This document shows positions 1-12,641 of a DNA stretch of 64,000 nucleotides, in pieces. Source of the stretch: Bryopsis sp. KO-2023 (lineage: Eukaryota > Chlorophyta > Ulvophyceae > Bryopsidales > Bryopsidaceae); NCBI GenBank assembly GCA_030272585.1, contig BSYQ01000008.1:868001-932000 (forward strand). The letters are read 5' to 3'. The notes beneath the pieces are model-generated. The model saw nothing but the letters and a program-made list of their open reading frames with translations, did not search any database and was not told where the DNA came from. Within the stretch, counting starts at the first letter, position 1, and each line of letters begins with the position of its first letter. The translations under genes and the position numbers were made by a program.

Positions 1-19
1 CGACTCGGCAGGAAAGACG

Positions 20-3000
20 ATGAAAAAGCATCGCAAAAAGAAACCGGAAAAATCCGAAAAGGCTCCGCGAAAACCCGTCGAGGATGACCCTCCGAAAGGG
101 GAAGACAAAAGAGGTGGGGCCCTCGACATTTGCGAAAAAAAAAGAAGCTAAAATGCTGTTTTTCTGGCGCAAGGAGTCGAGTCTTTGTCAGCCCTTCGTG
201 CATTGACGTGAATAAAAATAATAAAAGTGATTTGAATACTTACTGTGTATAAAAAGGATCTGGAGAGGGAAAACCTGAACCCCCTCCCTCCTTTCCTGAT
301 TTTAGTTTCAGGAAGGAGTTTTCAAATTTTGGGGCAGGTCCTGCTTGCTGAATAAAAATATTGTCAGACCAGAATCCTTGATCACTGATGCCCCATCCAA
401 AATTGGCCAAAATTGACCCCCCCCCTCCCTCCCTCCCTCCCACGATTTTTTATAATTTCTTAGTGGATTATGACTCATTCGATATTTGGAGGCCCCTCGA
501 AGAACCACAGTTATTTTCCACACCTCCTTTTGCCACCGAATCCAATTTGTGCTGTAAAAGATTTCATCCGGAGTTTTACACTTCGTTTGTGTTTTTTTTT
601 TTCCCAGATAAGCGCAAGGTTAAATTTGCTGAAAAAACTGCCGAAGTCCCTCCATTGGATTCAGATTTCCAGCAAATGGGGGGCAGCGATATTGAAAAGG
701 GACCCTCTCCAGCCCAATCCAGGAGAGACCAAAGGAATGCGTCCCCTGTCAGACTCAGAAAATCGGAGCCACCAGGAAAGGAAAAGACTGCGAGACCCCG
801 ACGCAAAGATAATTTATCGCTGCCGGGGGATGCACAGAAGTCGCCCCAACAGAATAAGCAGCAGCGAGAAAAATGGACCTCCAAGGGGGCACCCACTGCA
901 TTTGTGAAAAAAAGGCGGCAAGAAAGGGGTCCATCGGAGCTTGAGGCAGATTTCGGGAAAAAATCAAAGAGGGAAAAAGGTGGTTTCGATGAAAAGGAAG
1001 CCATGGCCAAAAAGAAAGGAAAGACGTCGAAACCACCACCAAGGGATGTAGGGGAAATGGAGGAGGTGGAGGAAATCAGTTGCATAAGGGGGGGGGATGA
1101 AGGGGGCCCTTCGAATTTCGCTGGGGCTGTGCTGAATGAAAGCGAGGCGATGGAGGAAGACCCTGGTCAGACGGAGGCACCGGGGTTGAACGAGGAGAGG
1201 AGGATGATTTTGAGTCCAAACAGGCGCAGTGAAATCGGACGCTCTTCTTTCGCACATCAAAAGGTGGGTTTCAGGAAAAAAAAAGAAAAAAAAGATTGAG
1301 CAGTTGAGATGGGTAAATTCTACAAGCCTTGATCATGATGGTTTTTTTGTTTTTTTGTTTTTTTTTTGGGGGGGGGAGGGGGGTGCAATGTATGATTTGT
1401 GTATGAGGTTACTGAAGAAAACAAACTCATGCAAGGAGATTTGTCCTGAGGAAATCTCACCTCTGTTTTTGATTCTGCTGGATATTTTTTGGGAAAAAAA
1501 TAAAATAAACCTACTTGTAAAAAAACCAAAAAACACCACCCATGTCGGTCATTTTCACAATTTTTTTTATTTTTTGTTTTAAAGCTGTATGGTCTTTTCC
1601 GTGTTCGTTTTGATTTCATTTTCAGAGGGAGTACTGGCTTTGGGTGGAAAACCAAAACGGGGCCCGCAAAAATTGGCTGGCAGAAGATGCAAGGAAATTG
1701 TTGAAGCATATAGATGTGACAGAGAAAGCAGTCCAAGGGATGCAAGATTCAACAATGTTTTGGCAAAAGGAGGCCGAGAAGCAAGCACTTTATGCTATTG
1801 GTGGAAAAGAAACAGCAGCGAGACTCCAACAAGCCAGGGTAAGGGATATTTTTCATGATGCTCAAAATTTTATATTATTTATCATTATTTTTTTTAAATT
1901 AAATTTGATTAGGCTGTTTTTTATTCCTTTTTTATCTTCTGGTTGGTGGCTGTTTAACATCGAAGCAAGGTTTTTCGAAACAGATTGGCAGGCTTCCGTC
2001 GAGAGGTCATTTTTTTTTAAAGATCTATAGTTGTAGCTTGTATTTTCTTGGAGGTTTTTTTTTGTCCAAGGCTGAACCGGCCTATTTTTTTATTTTTTTT
2101 GAAGTTGGTATTATGAAAGAGGCCGAATGTTTGCTTGGCAGGCCGAAATCGCTGAAAAAGATGCCGAAATAGCTCAGAAAAATACCCAACTGAAGGCAAT
2201 GATGGAGAAGCTGGACCAGCTGGAAAAAATGCAAGAAATGGCGTCACAACGCCACGAAGAGCCCCCACTGCATGTCGATGTAAGGCAACCGAAGTACAAC
2301 TTCTCAAACTTTCTTTAAAAAAAAAAAAGGCCAAACACTCCAGAAAGCGTTAAATTTATGTGTTGGGAAAATAATAATTAAAAAAAAAAAGTAGGGAAAA
2401 TTTTAAAAAGTAGGTCTGCATACAGGGAGAAAAAAAGGGTTGGAGGAAAGCCCACAATTTTTGTGATGGTTGGGAATTGAGAAGAGCTATATTTAGATTA
2501 AACACAATATTTTCCTGGACAAAAAAATTGAAAAAAGAAAAACTCGTGGCTGTAGGCAGAGGCAATCCAGGCTGGTGGTAGTCAGACTGGGGGGAACGTG
2601 GACGATCAGCAACCGAAAGAGGGCCCATCTGAAATCCACAATTGCAGCGTTGCTGTCCAGGTCAGTTTAAATGATGATTTTTCTTACTTGCTTTTTCTTT
2701 TTCTTTTTCAACTGAAGGGAATTTGACTTCTCAATCTTGTTAAAAAAAAAAAAAAGAATGAATCTGAACAAAAGAACAAGTGAAAAATGTAGCTTGAAAA
2801 GAAAAACGTTCGGAAAGCTTAATCCATGGCCATATCACCAGCTTTTTTTCGGTGGGAAAAAACAAAATCAACAGGAAGGAAATTGAACTTGATAAAACCT
2901 GTACGAAAAAAAAACAGAGTGACATGGCCCCAACACTTTCAAACCGAGCTTTTGAATCAAGCTTTCCCTGAAATGTTTGAAATCTGTTTTTTTAATTTTT

Positions 3001-5138
3001 TTTTTTGGTCAATGTTTTTTATATTGCTTGATATAACAACCAGGTCGACCCCCAGTCCCCCAGTCTTGTGGCCGAAACCAACAAACGCGTGGCAAGTTTT
3101 GCAACTCTGAGTCGAAGGGTTTCTGAGGGAGGGGGCGAACAGCACCAGCCCCAAAATCAGCCTGGGACCGAGGAATTCAGTTTTTGCACTTCCCCTGGAA
3201 ACACCAAAAGCAAAATGCCATCTGTCATGCGAAACCCCATGGAGGAACACACAGTCGAGATCCCAACCAGGTGTCCTATGTCAGTCGACAGCCGTTCAAT
3301 TCTTCTGTTTATTTCCGTATATATTTTTATTAATATCAAAAAAATTCTAGAAGATGATCCATTAATAAGGATTCGTATGTGTGCATCTATGCGAAAAAAG
3401 TTGAAAAAAAACATAAAAAAAAACAATTTTTTTTCTTAGAGGTTGAGAAATTTAGGAATTGAAAGGAAAAGATTATGGATATTCTGGATTTTTTTTGCAG
3501 TGAAAAAATTTCTGCACGTCGACACTTGATTGTGGATCTTCTGAGCCACGGCGGGACTCCGGTCAAAGACAGGAACTTGGATGTGGAGAATAGCACGCTG
3601 CCTGTCAATACTGCCCCTGAGGTCAGTCATCCAAACCGCTTGTTTATGTATTAATGTGCCGATCCCCCCCCAAAAATAATAATCAAAAAAATAGATATAA
3701 ACAAATAAACAAACAAAACAAAGAAAGAGAGAGAATATGTGCCAATCTGACACCTCCCAAAAGAAAAAAATATATATGAAGCAAATACAAAAAATCCTCA
3801 ACACCATAAGTATTGAGAAGGAAAAACATAGTGTTGCCTCCTCTACCATCCTTTTGTTTTTTTGCCCATCTTTGTTGATGTTTTTTTTCGTTCGTGTGTT
3901 TTTTTTTCCTTCCCCCCCCCCCCCCAAAAGAATTTCAAAACCCCAACCGTGGCCCGTCGAAGGTCATCGATGATTGGATCGGGAGCTAAAAAGAGGCTCA
4001 GCATGGCAGCCAACACAGCCCAGTTATCGACAATACCAGAATCAAGGGAGCCCTTTTCCACGAAATCCTTGCTCAGGCATTCCGAGATTTCTGTCGAAAA
4101 CCCGACCACCGGTCCCATACAAAAAAGAATGTCGAACTCCAGGTGGGAATTTTTTTTAAGTTGATTAATTGGATTCTTCCATCGTTTTTTTTTAAATACT
4201 CCAGGTGAGGAACTCCACCTTAATTCAGTGTGGTGTCTTTTTTTTCATCCCCCTGTGGAAAAAACCAGTATTTTACACCCCACCCCATGTTTTTATGCAG
4301 AGCGTATCAAACCATTAACTCAACCGCTGTCTTCTTGAATAGCATTTTCCATTTTTCTTTTTTTTCCATTGCAAATCTAAGGTCAAATTTCTGCATTCAG
4401 GTTATCGTACGGCCCCTTGGAAAACCTGGAACATCTGGGATTCAAAGTGGAGCCTCGAGACGATGGGCTTTTCCACAGTCACCCGGGAACTGGGTATTCT
4501 TTCTGGATTGGGGAGTCTGACATAGACCCCAGGAAATGGCTGGAGGATCCCGATGAGAATTTCGACCAAACCCAAGACGGCCTCAATCTCCAGCAGATAT
4601 GCTATAAGCCTTGCGAACTGGGGGCCATGGAAAATGGTCTGCCTGTTATTCTCATGGTGGGTTCTGCAGTTTCTGTTTGGGGAAAAGGGGGGGGGATAGT
4701 TTTTGAGAAGATAGGCCAGGGAACAATTGCTGTTGCTCATGATTGTACTTGGATTTTGAGGGAGGGTGGAATATGTCGAAATTTATTTCCTTTGTTTATT
4801 TTTTCACGCAAAGAGGTGGAGGAAAAAAAAAGCATCGTCCCTAACACAGCAGGAAACAGATTTTTAGCCTGGGCGGTTTGTTTGTTTTTTTGCTTGTTTC
4901 TGTGTCAGTTTATTTTTCTGGTTCTCCAGAGAGGGGGTGGGAAGTCGGCTTTTTCTTGTGTCGTCTCTTGTTCAGCTTTTAATTTGATTTTATCTTATTT
5001 TATTCAATCATTTTTTTTTTCACTTTTTTTTTCCGGCAGGAAGAAGTTACCATCTTGAAATCGTCTGCAGCCAAACTTGTTGAATGTATTGGGGATGCTC
5101 TGGAGGAAAGGCTTCAGGCCACCGGAAAAAATAGGTGA
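20..5138 (+). CDS. Basic coiled-coil protein with TITAN9/Csm1-like C-terminus (ten exons)
   Basis: Exons read 20-113, 608-1263, 1626-1838, 2142-2279, 2562-2660, 3044-3270, 3501-3621, 3931-4142, 4401-4656 and 5040-5138. All junctions are GT-AG and the phases agree throughout, giving 704 aa from the ATG at 20. No in-frame stop precedes that ATG, so exon 1 may extend left of the window. The N-terminal 250 residues are Lys/Arg/Glu rich and look nuclear. Exons 3-4 form a coiled coil (WLAEDARKLLKHIDVTEKAV, then AEIAEKDAEIAQ). A basic Ser-rich linker follows. The C-terminal 115 residues look globular, with LEHLGFKVEPRDDGLF and HPGTGYSFWI. That layout (coiled coil, then a small alpha/beta domain with an LGF...TGYSF pattern) recalls plant TITAN9 and monopolin Csm1-type proteins, but this is from memory. 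A gene is clearly present; the family is a guess. Confidence 0.72.
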
Positions 5139-6109
5139 TGCTTTTGTCCAGAAAACCGAGTTTCCGAGTAAGGGTTCTAAGTTTTACTTTTTGCTGGAGA
5201 TGATTTTTTTTTCTTTTGTAGTTAGAGGGTCTGTGCACTTGTACGTGCTTCAAAATTTTCAGGGTTTTTTTCTTTTCTTTTTTTTTTTTGAAATATGCAA
5301 GTTTAGAAAGGGTGTCTTTGTTTTTTGGACTGTGGTAAAAGTGTGAGTTGAATGGATTTTTTCTTCTTCAACCGATGTGTATGTAAAATTTCAGCTATCA
5401 TCACCCACCCACTCCACAAATTTTGTGCAAAAAACCTGAACGGAAGCCAACAACAAATATTGTATCTTCTGGCTGGGTTGTAGCGAATATATATTCTATG
5501 TACAATAACATATATATGATAAGTGAATTGCTGTAGATAGAGTGGGAGGTGGAGGTGACATGAAGAATATATCCTCTTTGGGGGCAGACTGAGCAAAAAA
5601 AGACAATTTTAAGAAGAGAAACTTCTTTCTCTTCTTAAAATTGAAGTTGGTACTGTTTTTCTCTGCTTTGTAAACGACCTGTTTGCAATTGCAATTCAAA
5701 CTTTTTTTGTTGAAGACAGATGTACATGTATCGAGACCATTGTATTGGAATGGTGGGAAATATCATAGAAACACTCAAGAGCTGTGGAGCAACACAGAGA
5801 GAGAGAGAGAGACACACAGAAAAGAAAAGTCAAAATTTATTTATTCACATTATTTCCGACCCCAGTGACATATCCAAAAACCAATGATCACCCTTCCTCG
5901 AGAGAGAGCTCCACTTCCTCAGCTCAAGCCAAAAAAAAAACTCCTATTCTTATTCAAAAACGATTCGTTGAAAATCATTTGATGTAAATGAAAGAAACCA
6001 TCGGCGGCTCTCCAAGCAAAATACAAAAGTTTGATTATTCATTGTAGGTACTTTATCATCTCTCCATTTCATTTCATTTTCTTTCTTTTTCTTTTCGACA
6101 AAAAAAAGC
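5139..6109. other. Intergenic, AT-rich, no gene seen
   Basis: This is the 3' flank of the coiled-coil gene (+) and of the first Kazal gene (-), so the two genes converge here. It holds homopolymer runs and a short GA repeat near 5797-5812. I see no exon with acceptable splice sites. Confidence 0.5.
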
Positions 6110-9014
6110 TCATTTCCTCTTGCAAAGTCTGTCGACATCTCCATTGAAAATCCTGACGGCTGCCTGCAAACATCAAAAACAAAACCCACAGAAATTTAAA
6201 AAAGAAAAAGAGTAAAAGAGGCTTTTACTCGAAAAACACAGCATCAACACAGATACATGATTCTCTTATCTCAAAACTTTCATAATGGAGGTCAACAGTT
6301 GGCCTTTTTTTATTCAACCATTTCCTCATACACCATGGGGCCCCCATTCACGTTTTTTTTTAATCATTCACCTGTAAGTTGGGGCATTCTCTCGGCGCTG
6401 GCTGGGCTGGACCAGAGTTCAAAACCCTCCTGCAACTGGAGTTGCTGATGTTGTCGAATGCTTTCGATCTGCATGCATTCTCAGCTTCCACCAAGCATGC
6501 ACCCTCCAAAACCTTCTCCAGCAATGCTAAAAACAGACACCGAAAATATGATTGTCAAAACAAAAACCAGCTCAAGAGCTCGAGCCTTGGCCTGACATGG
6601 AGACACATCTTCCATTCAACAAAAATTATTGTCTTGTCGAAACTGAGAAGAGGGAACGAGGAAAATGGCTTTAACAGGCAAAGAGAGAAGGGGGGGGGGG
6701 GAGTTCTAGTGGTAGCCCTCACCGTCTGCTGGGTTGGGTGCGGAAGAAGCTTTGGCAAGGCCGGCTGCATCAGCGCCGAATGCCAGACGTGGGGAAGAGA
6801 CGGGGCATTTGCGAAGGACTGTGGAGCAAGCAGCCCTGGCTGCAGCCACTGATGCAGCCTCTCCCTTCCTCACACACTCGTCCAGAAAATCTGCCGTTCC
6901 ACATAAATAGAATCACCGGCAAGAAAAGGGACCGAGAAAATCGGAGGCGCAAAAAAAAAAGAACAAAAACTCACCCAGTCTTGGAAACCGACCTCGCCAG
7001 AGAAATCAATCAACAAAAATTTCAAATCGATACAACAAATAACAAGTATTGTTTTTATTATCATTACTAATCAATTTAGTCGAATTAGTCATCACAGTTA
7101 TATTTCAAAACGATCCAGAAGCACTCACTGTTGATGTCGGTGGGTGTGGAGGGAGTGGATGGTGGGGAAGGCCTGTTGCAAGGACAACCCCCATTGCATC
7201 GCTGACCCACTCCAGCACACCTGGCCTCACAGTCGTTGCTGTACGTCCTGCCATCCGTTCCGCAGACAGGGGAAAAGACAGCTCCGCAAACGCACCCTGA
7301 AAGACAAATCCACCATACAAAAGACAAACTTAAACCAAAAAAAATACAAAAAAAAAAGCATCCAGAGGTTTTAAGAAACTCTGTTTTTTAGAGTTTGAAT
7401 CGAATGCATGTGCGTCTGGGAAAAGGGAAATGTCAGACATCGTATTGCAAAACAATCGTTTCCTATGCCAGAAAAAGAATTGCCCGATGATATATATAAA
7501 GCGGTGTCGACTGTATTTCTATTTCCATATTTCCATATTATATATTTCGCCAACCTTGTGGAGGTGGAGGCCTTGGCCTTGGGCACGGGCATCGTCCCTG
7601 GCAAGCCACTTTAGTTTTACTGCAGCTAGCTTCGCAACTGTTTCCATAAGTCCGGCCATCCCTTCCACAAACGGGGTCGTACAGTGCAAAACAAGCGCAC
7701 GGCCTGGGGAAGGGGTCGATCGGCACAGGGTTGATCGGAAAGGGTTCTGCACAAAACACCCCCAATACCAAACAGAGTCAAAACAACCATCCCTTTTTCC
7801 TTTTTCCCTTTTTCGACTCTCCCCTGCGAATAGAAAAACAGTGAAAAAACATGCTTCCTCCATTGCAAGATGGGGATGTATGGTAATTTCGATTTTGAAC
7901 GGGTTTTGAGCTGGGAGGGAATTAGTCATTACTTGGGCGGGGTCCTATGACTGGTCCACAAGTGCAGCTTGGTGGAATGCTGGCTGTGCAAGCAATCGTT
8001 TGCTGGCCGTCCGGACAAGGCCCGGGTCCTGTTTCCACATCAATGACAATCATGAGATTTCATTAAGAATTAGTTAGTTGAATATATATATTGGAGTTCA
8101 TTTCATAAAATGAAAATTCTGCAATCAAAAGCGTAACATATAAAATACTTTACAGATGGGGTTTTGTTGGGTGGGCACTCAAAAAAAAAACAAAGTATTT
8201 TTTTTGGGGGCCCAACGATGGAGCCATCTGTGAAAACAATTGCCTTGAGTAAATACTTTGTTTTTTTTCGAGCACAAAAAGAAGAGGCCTTTTGGAGCGG
8301 GTCTGATTGGATTTTTTTTTTCCGCAACTATTCGATAGATTCGATCTTCCAGAGAGGATCGCCCCTTCTCTGGAATTGGAAAGTAGCTTCATAAATAGAT
8401 CCCAAGAATGAAAATTTTTCACTGAATTCGAACAGTACTGTCCCACTGTTACACAGGATTGATATATAGATATAAATAGAACCAGTGCTGAGGTGGGCAA
8501 TGGTAATGCTAGGATTGAAACGCTCATAAAATCTTACAGAAATCGCAAGAAAAAACGATCCAGGCGCACACCAACCAGAAGTTCAAATCGGGAGGAGGGT
8601 TCAAAACCTCCTCCCGAACAAATACCTGGCGCCGGTCATTTTCTCAACCCAGAGCCGACGTTTATCTAACGCGCGCGCGAACTGTACAGCCAACACAGTA
8701 CACGCTTCCCCCAAACGCAAGGACACGAGCCAATCTCGAAAACACGCGCATGCATCAGCCGAAGTTCAAGCTGAAGAGCGAGATCACGAGAGAAGAAAGC
8801 AAAATAGGTCCCAAACCAAGAAACGACAACCGTGGATCAAGAGCCCTGGGATTCGACTCGGCTGTTAAATACAAAGTTGTTCGAGAGAGTGGAGTCGCGA
8901 GCACAACGTACCGAAACCTCCTCCCCCTGGATTGATGGGCTTCACAGAAACGCTGAGCGCGTCTTGAGCGGATGCTACCCCCAACAAGAGCAGCCCGAAC
9001 ACCAACGGAGACAT
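6110..9014 (-). CDS. Secreted two-domain Kazal-type protease inhibitor (seven exons)
   Basis: Exons in coding order are 9014-8912, 8028-7933, 7746-7555, 7296-7129, 6890-6723, 6526-6372 and 6163-6110. Every phase matches and the product is 311 aa. Residues 1-16 (MSPLVFGLLLLGVASA) are a signal peptide. Exon 2 adds a small Cys-rich segment (CPDGQQTIACTASIPPSC). Exons 3 and 4 each encode a Kazal domain with the typical YDPVCGRDGRTYGNSC and FSPVCGTDGRTYSNDC cores. Kazal domains block serine proteases by presenting a loop between the first cysteines, so an extracellular or vacuolar defence or processing role is likely. Residues 187-311 form an alpha-helical, Cys-containing C-terminal region (GEAASVAAARAACST, EGACLVEAENACRSKAF, NGDVDRLCK) that I do not recognise. 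Exons 2-5 begin and end in phase 1, as in shuffled extracellular modules. A paralogue lies at 15643-18373 on the same strand. Confidence 0.85.
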
Positions 9015-11053
9015 TGCGAGTGGTCGAGAAAAGCTACGTTCAAGGTTATTATGGAGTTCGATCGATTTCTTCTGGAGTCCGCAAGGATGCTCGACAGTTG
9101 CCCGCAATGATCTGTGTTATGTACTTGCAGGTACACAGGAAAGGCACTTCGAAGCGAACTTCGCAGTGCAGTTCCATCCATCTCATCGCCCCAACTTGTA
9201 CCGGCGAAACCTTAAGAAGCGTGACGAGGGAAAACGAAGTTGACTACCCACGATTGCGTTGGGAGTTTTTTGTGTGTTTGTTTTTGACATTTGGAAAACG
9301 ATGCCCACTGAACTCAGGCAATCGACAACCCTCTCAACGGTCCAGTTCCTAAAAGGAAGGTTGCAAAACCTGTAGAGTATGTTGTGATGACGCTGTCGAC
9401 TCCAACTTGTGCTGGCGGCTGGCGGTGATGGTGGCGGCGCGATGGACTCATGCACTACTCGAGACGCTATTTGTGCATAGTTGTTTACTTTCCATTTTTT
9501 AGCGGTTGGCTTGATGCGAATTAATCTCAGGGTTGTACAACGTTGATATTCATTTTTTAAGAAACGTATTTTTTTGGGAAGCCATTCCTTTCAATTTTAA
9601 TATGTTCAAACATCTACATTATTTTCCCTGGCAGTGGTTCCAGATCCTGGGCTTGTGTGGTGGTGATATTTTTTATTTTTTTTTTGGTGACAGACTTGTG
9701 GAAAAAAAAAGATAGAAAAAAGAAGATAAAAAGATGGCATTGCACTTATTTCCTACATGTATAACAACATACGTATATACATCATATGTTTATAATTAAC
9801 ATGATGTTTTTACCCAAAAAATATCTGTGGATGAACTGCAAAGTCCAGGTGTGACTTTGTCTGGATTGCGTTTCGTTTTTTTGCATTAGCATTATTAGCT
9901 GCTGTTCATTTGTTGAGCACATTTAAAAAGAAAAAGAAAAAAATACCAAGCTGCCATTTGAAGGTAAATGAAGGTACTTGATGATTTTTTTTTTTCAAGG
10001 CAACTTTGATCTCATCATCTGGGAAATTACATTTTTTTCCAAAAAGATTTCGATACTTTTTTCAATGTTTTCCCTTTTTTGTAGTAGCTGCAGTCCTATC
10101 AGTTATAACAAGATGACTATTTTTTTTCTTGTGCGCAAATAGTGGTGGTGTTGTTTCCCGCAATAAGAGCTTGCTGTGGTGGCACATGGACTGTGTGTGT
10201 GTGTTTGCTGTTCAAAATATCCTTGTTGATAAACATCACCAGGCTGTATCATGTACTACCTATGGTTTTCTCGATCTTTTACGCACGGTCGAACAAAATT
10301 AAAGAAACTTTTTTTTAATTTGAAGATATCTTCGAATAACATTGATGTTATTCCCTCTGATGCTGTGCTCTGTGGTGACTGTGGTGGCAGGGGTGGGTGC
10401 AGTCACAGTTAAACAGTCTGACATTGTAAAGATTGGGATTGTTTGTGGCTCTGGGGATCCTGTAGACCATGTCAATTATTTAAATCTTGAAACAACCAAC
10501 AGTGAAAAAAAAAAATTCACAGTGTTTGGTGGTGGAGTTATGATGCACTGCTCACTGCTTGTTTTGGTTTCAAGCTGAGGGATGGTAACAAGCAATGATA
10601 AAAATTTCGTTTCGTTGGCCGAGCACCGACTTCAGTCCAGAACTGAAAAAGAACTCCCCTCCATCCGAAAAAACACATTGCACCACAAAAGTTTCTGGAA
10701 CAAACCACCTCTCAACTCTGCAAAATTATTGAATCACTTGATCAACATGTCAGAAAATCTTTGAGATAAATATTACAGTCATTTCTCTTTCAACTCAGCC
10801 CCGCTTCCAACTCTAGAAACCCTTGGTTGTGGGCTCTCGTAATTGATCAATTGGTTGATTGATTATGATTATAGTTCTTCCTAATATTATGAAGACGAGT
10901 CAAAATAACTTAAAAAACAAGTACCATATAAAAATTTAAATTATCGAATCATGATTTTAGATTTCTATCTTGATATTTAATATTTTTTATCGCTTAAAAT
11001 AAAGATTGTTTAATAAATTCTTATCTATTTACTAAGAAAGTATTTAGATAGAA
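9015..11053. other. Intergenic, AT-rich, no gene seen
   Basis: This is the upstream flank of the first Kazal gene. It contains long A/T homopolymers and scattered short ORFs with no domain, codon pattern or splice context. Composition changes sharply to GC-rich at about 11054. Confidence 0.45.
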
Positions 11054-11814
11054 CTATAGATTCTTTGGAACCCCTCTTGGACCCTTAGATAAGAGAGCCA
11101 CCGCGCCACGACAAGGCGGGGGTTCCACCGCGGTGGAAAAACGAAGGTAATCCCGGACTCGGCCGCCCACCCAACGGATCGGGCGGTCTTTTGAATTGCC
11201 CGGTCCGGGGAGTGGTCTTTTCCCCGACACCGTGGCTAACCGAGGCGGAACCGACATAGCGCGAACGCTATGCAACCGATTCCAGGCGCACACGATGTCG
11301 GGTAGACCCCGTACCTATATCGGGGTCGACCACGTCTTCGGGATTGGTTCCTAGGAACACAAAAATTAGAAAAATTAAAAATCACTGGACCGATCCGAAC
11401 GAGTCGGAAAGATCCGTGTGACATGATCGTTCACCGTGTCCGACGCCATTACCTCGTGAAAAAATATCTCTCAACCTGGACATTTTGGTGAAACGTGGGA
11501 CTTCGTGTTTCTGTCATGTTCTGTTTCTGTCCAAGGCGTTTTTGTCTGGAACACGCACATCCATATGGGTGTTCGCACATCCCTGCGCAAATGCACGCAG
11601 CCCGCCAGCGTTTGCGCCCTCCTCCTTCCTGCCGCTTCACACAGAAACAAGCTTCGATGACTTCCTCGGTACAAAGGGTCAGTCTTTCCAAAACACCGAG
11701 TTCGGGTCTGGACCGCATGCTTCCCACGCTCCCTAAAAGAATGAAAAAACGTGGCTTTGTTCGGGAAGACGCGCCGCTTTTGGCAGAAAAGCACATCCCT
11801 TATTGAGAAAGGTG
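11054..11814. other. GC-rich block of unknown nature beside an LTR element
   Basis: The stretch 11054-11340 is markedly GC-rich (many CGG, CCG and GGGG runs) in an AT-rich setting. It ends near a short AT-rich piece at 11350-11380. It has no convincing ORF, tRNA or rRNA match that I can recognise and no repeated ends within the window. It may be a fragment of an older repeat into which the 11820-14490 element inserted. The part 11471-11814 is less extreme and also uncoded. Confidence 0.4.
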
Positions 11815-11819
11815 GAAAT

Positions 11820-11922
11820 TGATAGTAGAACTCGGGTTTTGGGTTATTGTGTAGTACAATGGGATGTACGACAGGGTTTATAGGGGAGGGGGCCCTCCTG
11901 TAAAAATTATCTTTCCCAGTGA

Positions 11923-11959
<37 letters not shown>

Positions 11960-11992
11960 TGTTTGTGTCTCGGGGCCTGGGAGCCCCTATCA
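11820..11992 (+). repeat. 5' LTR of the small Gag-only element
   Basis: Direct repeat of 14316-14490, with TGATAG...CTATCA ends. It carries a (CT)n(GT)n microsatellite at about 11925-11962. Confidence 0.9.
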
Positions 11993-11994
11993 TT

Positions 11995-12006
11995 TGGTTT
12001 CGGAGC
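11995..12006 (+). promoter_or_regulatory. Primer-binding site
   Basis: TGGTTTCGGAGC starts 2 bp after the 5' LTR. It begins with TGG, as expected for pairing with a tRNA 3' CCA end. The same 12-mer sits just inside the 5' LTR of three other elements in this window. Confidence 0.7.
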
Positions 12007-12641
12007 TGGTCGAGGCCAAGCGCATCCCACAGGCGAACTCGCGCAACCCCCCCAAAGATCTGACCCTAGGGATTACTAAATCCCACAGATCTGGAACTCG
12101 TTAGTTCCAAGGGGCGTGAGAGGGCGAAGATACCTTTCGAGAGTGAGCGATACTCTCGCGTTGTCGTTTACAACGTCCAGGCGAAGTCGCGAAACAATCG
12201 GAGTCCACTAGTGAACTGACTCTCAGATCTATAGATCTGTAGAAGTCGAGAGAAAAACGTCGGAAAAGCGCAGTCGTTCGGGCAGGCGACCGCGTGAGCA
12301 GACGTTCGAAACACGAACGTGCGACTTTACCCCGGAAAGTTCGGAAACGAGAGCGAGACGACTCTGGTTCTGACGACCTGACAGAAACCAGACCGTCCAC
12401 CGCCCCGTCCGATTACTAACAATCACTCTTTCCGGAGAAAAGTACCGCACCGTCTGATTCCAGTCGGAATTACTAAATATCGCTGGAAAATCTCACGACG
12501 GATAGTAGCTTACACCCAAACACTGTCTGACACCAGAAAGTTTCCATCTTTTCCCGCGGAAAAGTCGGAAACAGTTCTACGGAAAAACCGAGAACTTTCC
12601 TGTTCGCTAACACAATTCCCGGCGGATTTCACTCAAACAAC

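Noticed and set aside
11471-11814. Paired + and - frames of about 100 aa
   Set aside because: The frames are mutual shadows without a domain or codon signal.
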